DNA from: Planctomycetia bacterium
Lineage (GTDB): Bacteria > Planctomycetota > Planctomycetia > Gemmatales > HRBIN36
Direction of reading: 5' to 3'
DNA length: 64,000 bases
NCBI GenBank assembly: GCA_016795155.1
Contig: JAEUIE010000010.1
Span: 1 to 64,000, forward strand
The notes beneath the pieces were generated by a model. That model had not been told where the DNA came from, searched no databases, and saw only the letters and a program-made list of their open reading frames with translations. Of the stretch, positions 60,809 through 64,000 are shown in pieces (the first letter of the stretch is position 1; each line of letters begins with the position of its first letter). A program made the position numbers and the translations under genes.

Positions 60809-61669
60809 TTGTGCAGATTGTGTGGGAAGCCGGACTTGAGTATTGATTCCAGTCGATTGATCCATCATCGCCACTTTCGTTCGGAACACCTGGGGAACGA
60901 GCGTCAGGTTTCGGTCTATTTGCCTCCTGATTATCATCTACAGCATGCAACGCGTTATCCGGTCGTTTATCTGCATGATGGGCAGAATGTTTTTGAACAT
61001 CATACCTCGGCATTCGGCATAGCCTGGGATGCCGCCAGCACCGCTGATCACCTGACCGAACAGGGGAGACTCCAGCCGATTATTCAGGTTGCGGTGCACA
61101 ATACCTCGGATCGTCTGCTGGAATACGCTCCGTTTCCCGATCCTAATGTCAATGTGAACGAAGGCCGCAATCACGCTTATGGCCAGTTCTTGCTGGATGA
61201 AGTAAAACCGTTTATTGATCTGCATTACCGGACGCATAGTGGTCGAGAGCATACTGCCATTGTCGGTTCCTCCATGGGGGCACTGTCCACCTTGTCCCTG
61301 GCCTGGAAAAGGCACCGGGATTTCAGCCTGTGTGGCATTCTGTCTCCATCGCTGTGGTGGGCTCGCAACCGCATTTTGCGAGAGCTGGAAACGGTAGAAT
61401 CATATCCCTGGCTGCGCACCATGAAATTCTGGCTCGATATGGGCAACAAGGAAGGTGGAGCGCGGGCAGTGGTGCCTCCGGCCTTGCAGCGTACCCGGCG
61501 GCTGGTGGAACTTTTTGACCAGGCAGGGCTTCTTCCCGGCTTCGACTATTACTACTGGGAAGTGGCAGGGGGTGAGCATAATGAAGCTCACTGGGCAGCA
61601 CGATACGACAAAGTTCTACTGTTTTTCTTCGGTAAGCATAGTTATGAGAATGGTGCAATAACTCTGTAG
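60809..61669 (+). CDS. Putative esterase (alpha/beta hydrolase)
   Basis: The frame gives 286 residues from a TTG start; other TTG/GTG codons downstream are possible and none has a good ribosome site. The fold reads HFRSEHLGNERQVSVYLPPDYHLQHATRYPVVYLHDGQNVF, then LLDEVKPFIDLHYRTHSGREHTAIVGSSMGALSTLSLAWKRH, with a nucleophile Ser in G-S-S-M-G, and EVAGGEHNEAHWAARYDKVLLFF with the catalytic His. It belongs to the Esterase D/Fes-like family. The substrate is unknown. No signal peptide was seen. Confidence 0.85.
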   Translation: MCRLCGKPDLSIDSSRLIHHRHFRSEHLGNERQVSVYLPPDYHLQHATRYPVVYLHDGQNVFEHHTSAFGIAWDAASTADHLTEQGRLQPIIQVAVHNTSDRLLEYAPFPDPNVNVNEGRNHAYGQFLLDEVKPFIDLHYRTHSGREHTAIVGSSMGALSTLSLAWKRHRDFSLCGILSPSLWWARNRILRELETVESYPWLRTMKFWLDMGNKEGGARAVVPPALQRTRRLVELFDQAGLLPGFDYYYWEVAGGEHNEAHWAARYDKVLLFFFGKHSYENGAITL

Positions 61670-61779
61670 AAAAGAGTCAGTCTCATCTTCGTGAAAACTT
61701 CTTTTATTGCGTTGCAATCTCAAGTTGGGTTTTTTATCATTGCCCACTCACATTTCTTTCACCCTGTCAGGAACTCCTC

Positions 61780-62526
61780 ATGTTGCAGTTGGTTAGTCTC
61801 TGTTTTCTGCTATGTCTGATGCCTCAAACTGGACATGCCGATCCTCGCGATGATCGCATTAAAGAATTTCTCAAACGATCCAACGTAGAAGCCTGGGAAC
61901 AATATCTGTGGAACAATCCTCAGCGTAATGTGACGTTAAACGATATCATGCTGATCTACAAGAAACAGTATGGTCTGGATGTTGCCATCAATTACCGTGC
62001 ATTTGGTAACGAAAAGAAACATGTGCTTCTTGATCGATCGGTGAAGAAAATTGCCAGCCGCGACGAGTTTATTCCCCGTGGGCTGGCGCTGCAGTTTTAT
62101 CTGGATAGTTTGAACAACGGTGATCTGACTTACCATGTTCAGAATGGAACCATCTGGATCGTGCCAGGCAAAGGCACTCTTTCCGATGAATCGAAGAACA
62201 GTGAACTGAGTGAGACGCTCCGCAAGACGAAGCCATCCTACGATGACAAGTTGAACCTGGAAGCATCCAATCGTTCCCGCGTGCCGCCCACGGACCTACT
62301 GAAGGCCATCCAATTTTTTGCTGATGAAAGTCAGGGCAACTTCCGCTTTTTCGTTCGCGAACGCGGAATGCCCCGCAACCTGATGCATACCCAGATCAAA
62401 GTGCCAGCCTTTGCTGATCTTTCTTACGATGCCATCCTGAAAAATATCCTCGATCAGGTAAATGCGAGCTATATTATTCATGACAATGCAGTGATCATTG
62501 TGCCCGGCAAGAATGGTTCACGATAA
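61780..62526 (+). CDS. Secreted protein with two STN/secretin-N-like repeats
   Basis: The protein has 248 residues, an AGGA site before the ATG, and a leader (MLQLVSLCFLLCLMPQTGHA). Two related segments, GLDVAINYRAFGNE...LALQFYLDSLNNGDLTYHVQNGTIWIVPGK and NFRFFVRERGMPRNLMHTQIKVPAF...ILKNILDQVNASYIIHDNAVIIVPGK, both end in I-x-I-V-P-G-K. This is the beta-alpha-beta pattern of STN/secretin-N domains, but no secretin pore part is present. It may be an adaptor or a shortened relative. The methyltransferase gene starts inside its end. Confidence 0.7.
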   Translation: MLQLVSLCFLLCLMPQTGHADPRDDRIKEFLKRSNVEAWEQYLWNNPQRNVTLNDIMLIYKKQYGLDVAINYRAFGNEKKHVLLDRSVKKIASRDEFIPRGLALQFYLDSLNNGDLTYHVQNGTIWIVPGKGTLSDESKNSELSETLRKTKPSYDDKLNLEASNRSRVPPTDLLKAIQFFADESQGNFRFFVRERGMPRNLMHTQIKVPAFADLSYDAILKNILDQVNASYIIHDNAVIIVPGKNGSR

Positions 62527-63277
62527 GACTGATGCCAAAGCCGTATTGACCTTACCAGCCCATCATGAGGCCAGCCTTTCAGGCTGGCCTCGTTTTACAC
62601 CTGCCGAAGCGCTGGGCCCTCTGGTGCAGGAACAGGTGATTCTGGGTGAACACACTTTTTCGATGTGGAGACCTGCTGAGCCTGACCGCTTGCTGGAACA
62701 CCCGGCAACAGTTGCAGCGTTTGCCCAGGACGAATACATGCCCTACTGGTGCGATCTGTGGCCAGCCTCACGCATGCTGGCCAAGGCATTGTTACAGCAG
62801 GTATTGCCCGCCCATCAGAGCGTACTGGAACTCGGCTGCGGTCTGGGCATGGCGGGGATTGCAGCCCTCGCACGAGGCTGTCACGTTGTCTTCAGCGATT
62901 ACGATGCCACGGCGTTACGTTTTGCAGCGGCCAATGCACTGCATCATCAGTTCGACCAGTTTGAGTTACTGCCTTTGAACTGGTGTCAGCCGCCTCAACG
63001 TACTTTCGATTGGATTATTGCTGCTGATCTGCTCTATGAAGTGCGCAGTGTCGTTCCCGTGGCAGAGTGCCTGGCGAAAATGCTGGCGCCACACGGCGTG
63101 GTATGGATTACCGATCAGGATCGCAGCCCGGCACCCGTCTGGAAACAGGCCTTGCAGGAACGGGGCTGGAGCTATCAGATGATACCGATGCATGCTGGCC
63201 AGCCGGCTGGGCCAGGGCAGGTAGCACGACGGGTGAAAGGCACACTCTATCAGATTCAGCGGACGGCACAGGCCTGA
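62513..63277 (+). CDS. Nicotinamide N-methyltransferase-like (METTL21-type) methyltransferase
   Basis: The ATG at 62513 gives 254 residues and overlaps the previous gene by 14 bases; another ATG at 62498 is in frame. The SAM site is SVLELGCGLGMAGIAALARGCHVVFSDYDATALRFAAANAL, with ITDQD and the motif DWIIAADLLYE (D-W-x-x-x-x-D-x-x-Y) seen in the METTL21/NNMT lysine-methyltransferase class. Bacterial members methylate proteins. The substrate is unknown. The end overlaps the DUF58 gene by 22 bases tail to tail. Confidence 0.85.
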   Translation: MVHDKTDAKAVLTLPAHHEASLSGWPRFTPAEALGPLVQEQVILGEHTFSMWRPAEPDRLLEHPATVAAFAQDEYMPYWCDLWPASRMLAKALLQQVLPAHQSVLELGCGLGMAGIAALARGCHVVFSDYDATALRFAAANALHHQFDQFELLPLNWCQPPQRTFDWIIAADLLYEVRSVVPVAECLAKMLAPHGVVWITDQDRSPAPVWKQALQERGWSYQMIPMHAGQPAGPGQVARRVKGTLYQIQRTAQA

Positions 63278-64000
63278 CTGGCGAAGAACCGCTGTAGAGA
63301 CAATTTGTTGGAGACATCCAGCAATTGCACGGTGCGAGCCAGATTATGCTGCAGGGTTTGAGCCAGTGGGCTGGCATACGGAGCGATCAGGATGATGGTG
63401 CCAGGGTCTTGCGACTGATTCTGCAACAATCGCATCAGCGGGGCAGCGTCGGGTGATGGAACAGCAGTAACCTGGGCCAGTCTCTCCATGACGGGAGTCA
63501 GTTGCTTGAGTGTTGGCCCGCTTTCCAGCAGGACGGGAAGCGAACTTGCTCCATCTACAATTCCGAGAGATATTGTTGATCCCAGCTTGCGTGTCCAGGT
63601 GTGGCACAAGGTGCAAGCCAGACTGACGGCTTGTTCGATATGGTTCAGAGGATCAACGCATGCCTTGAGTTTCTCTTCCCGTTTCAGTTCCGAGGGCAAT
63701 GGATTTTTTGACTGGAGTTGTGCCTGCCGCAGGGGTAATTCCAGTACCAGCTCATTCCAGTTTTTGCGTAAGGTTTCTTCGGTATCAGGCAGCCAGGCTT
63801 CAAGGATAATGGTGATATGTTGTTCGGGTGGTTCTTCAAATTCCCGAACCATGGGTGTGCCCACGCGAGCAGTGGTACGCCAGTGAATCCAGCGGGCACT
63901 GTCTCCTGGACGATAGGAACGTATGCCGTAGAAATCAGCAGGCGCTGCGGTGCGGCGGGAGCGGGCACGGGTCTGCAGTGCTGCTGCACGCCGGCTGGCC
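63256..64000 (-). CDS. DUF58-domain protein, 3' part only
   Basis: The gene enters from the right edge. The visible 248 codons begin SRRAAALQTRARSRR, then DFYGIRSYRPGDSARWIHWRTTARVGTPMVREFEEP, which is the DUF58 signature (G-D-x-x-R-x-I-H-W-x-x-x-A-R). The C-terminal half follows the von Willebrand-like fold (TIILIAPYASPLAQTLQHNLARTVQLLD). DUF58 proteins work with MoxR ATPases and VWA proteins; the partner genes would lie to the right of the window. The N-terminal part is missing. Confidence 0.85.
   Translation of the reverse strand, partial: ASRRAAALQTRARSRRTAAPADFYGIRSYRPGDSARWIHWRTTARVGTPMVREFEEPPEQHITIILEAWLPDTEETLRKNWNELVLELPLRQAQLQSKNPLPSELKREEKLKACVDPLNHIEQAVSLACTLCHTWTRKLGSTISLGIVDGASSLPVLLESGPTLKQLTPVMERLAQVTAVPSPDAAPLMRLLQNQSQDPGTIILIAPYASPLAQTLQHNLARTVQLLDVSNKLSLQRFFASQACAVR

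Overview
The window reads as a piece of chromosome from a planctomycete, most likely of the Gemmata lineage. The evidence is its gene content: three Hanks-type Ser/Thr kinases with unusual partner domains, a PEP-CTERM protein, a YXWXXGXW-repeat protein, an fGly sulfatase, a double-CXXCG protein (a family described as paralogs in Gemmata obscuriglobus and Myxococcus), LpxI/LpxD lipid A genes and an OprB-like porin. No tRNA, rRNA, CRISPR array, intact transposase or prophage was seen.

Layout. 1-3.6 kb: the 5' part of a porin gene, then a graveyard of broken genes (a peptide cut by a palindrome, an IS110 transposase stump, a FadL-like C-terminus) and an AraC-type regulator with an apparent frameshift. 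3.8-9.3 kb: sulfatase, membrane protein, PEP-CTERM protein, YXWXXGXW protein. 9.3-17.7 kb, mostly minus strand: Helicase_C_3 protein, lpxI-lpxD, a HigA-like antitoxin with an apparent frameshift, and a giant membrane protein with a K/D/E/G/Q/S repeat tract. 17.9-25.2 kb: terpenoid-cyclase-fold protein, a nucleotidyltransferase pair, ThuA-like protein, a kinase fused to a macro domain, a methyltransferase and glnA. 25.4-31 kb: a beta-propeller-like membrane protein, a Cache-sensor kinase, a DciA-like protein and dnaN, then an AT-rich region with 9-mers like DnaA boxes. 31-40.7 kb: sugar isomerase, GNAT, a MacA/ATPase/permease exporter operon with an extra small membrane protein, lipoproteins, a DHFR-like reductase and an MmgE/PrpD protein. 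41-48 kb: YbaK deacylase, a PhoR-like histidine kinase, hisA and an EF-G paralog. 48.5-52 kb: an XRE regulator plus nucleotidyltransferase, tmk and holB. 52-56 kb: a kinase with 14 WD40 blades. 57-59.3 kb: a mobile, toxin/immunity-like islet. 59.4-64 kb: HU, an epimerase, an esterase, a secreted protein, a methyltransferase and a partial DUF58 gene.

The most unusual part is 56.98-59.25 kb. Two immunity-type genes (Imm11-like and double-CXXCG) lie between short elements that share 11-bp ends (GCACGGGTGCC) and a palindrome with a TACT loop, and that carry pieces of a REP-associated tyrosine transposase (RAYT). Directly upstream of the double-CXXCG gene is a 42-codon open end, cut by one of these elements, that looks like the stump of the cognate toxin gene. 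Diverged relatives of the palindrome occur near 2.0, 7.1 and 47.5 kb, so the family is dispersed.

Housekeeping genes (glnA, dnaN, dciA, hisA, tmk, holB, lpxI, lpxD, HU) are interleaved with these accessory pieces. Two genes show a one-base shift in or beside a homopolymer, so assembly error must be excluded before calling them pseudogenes.
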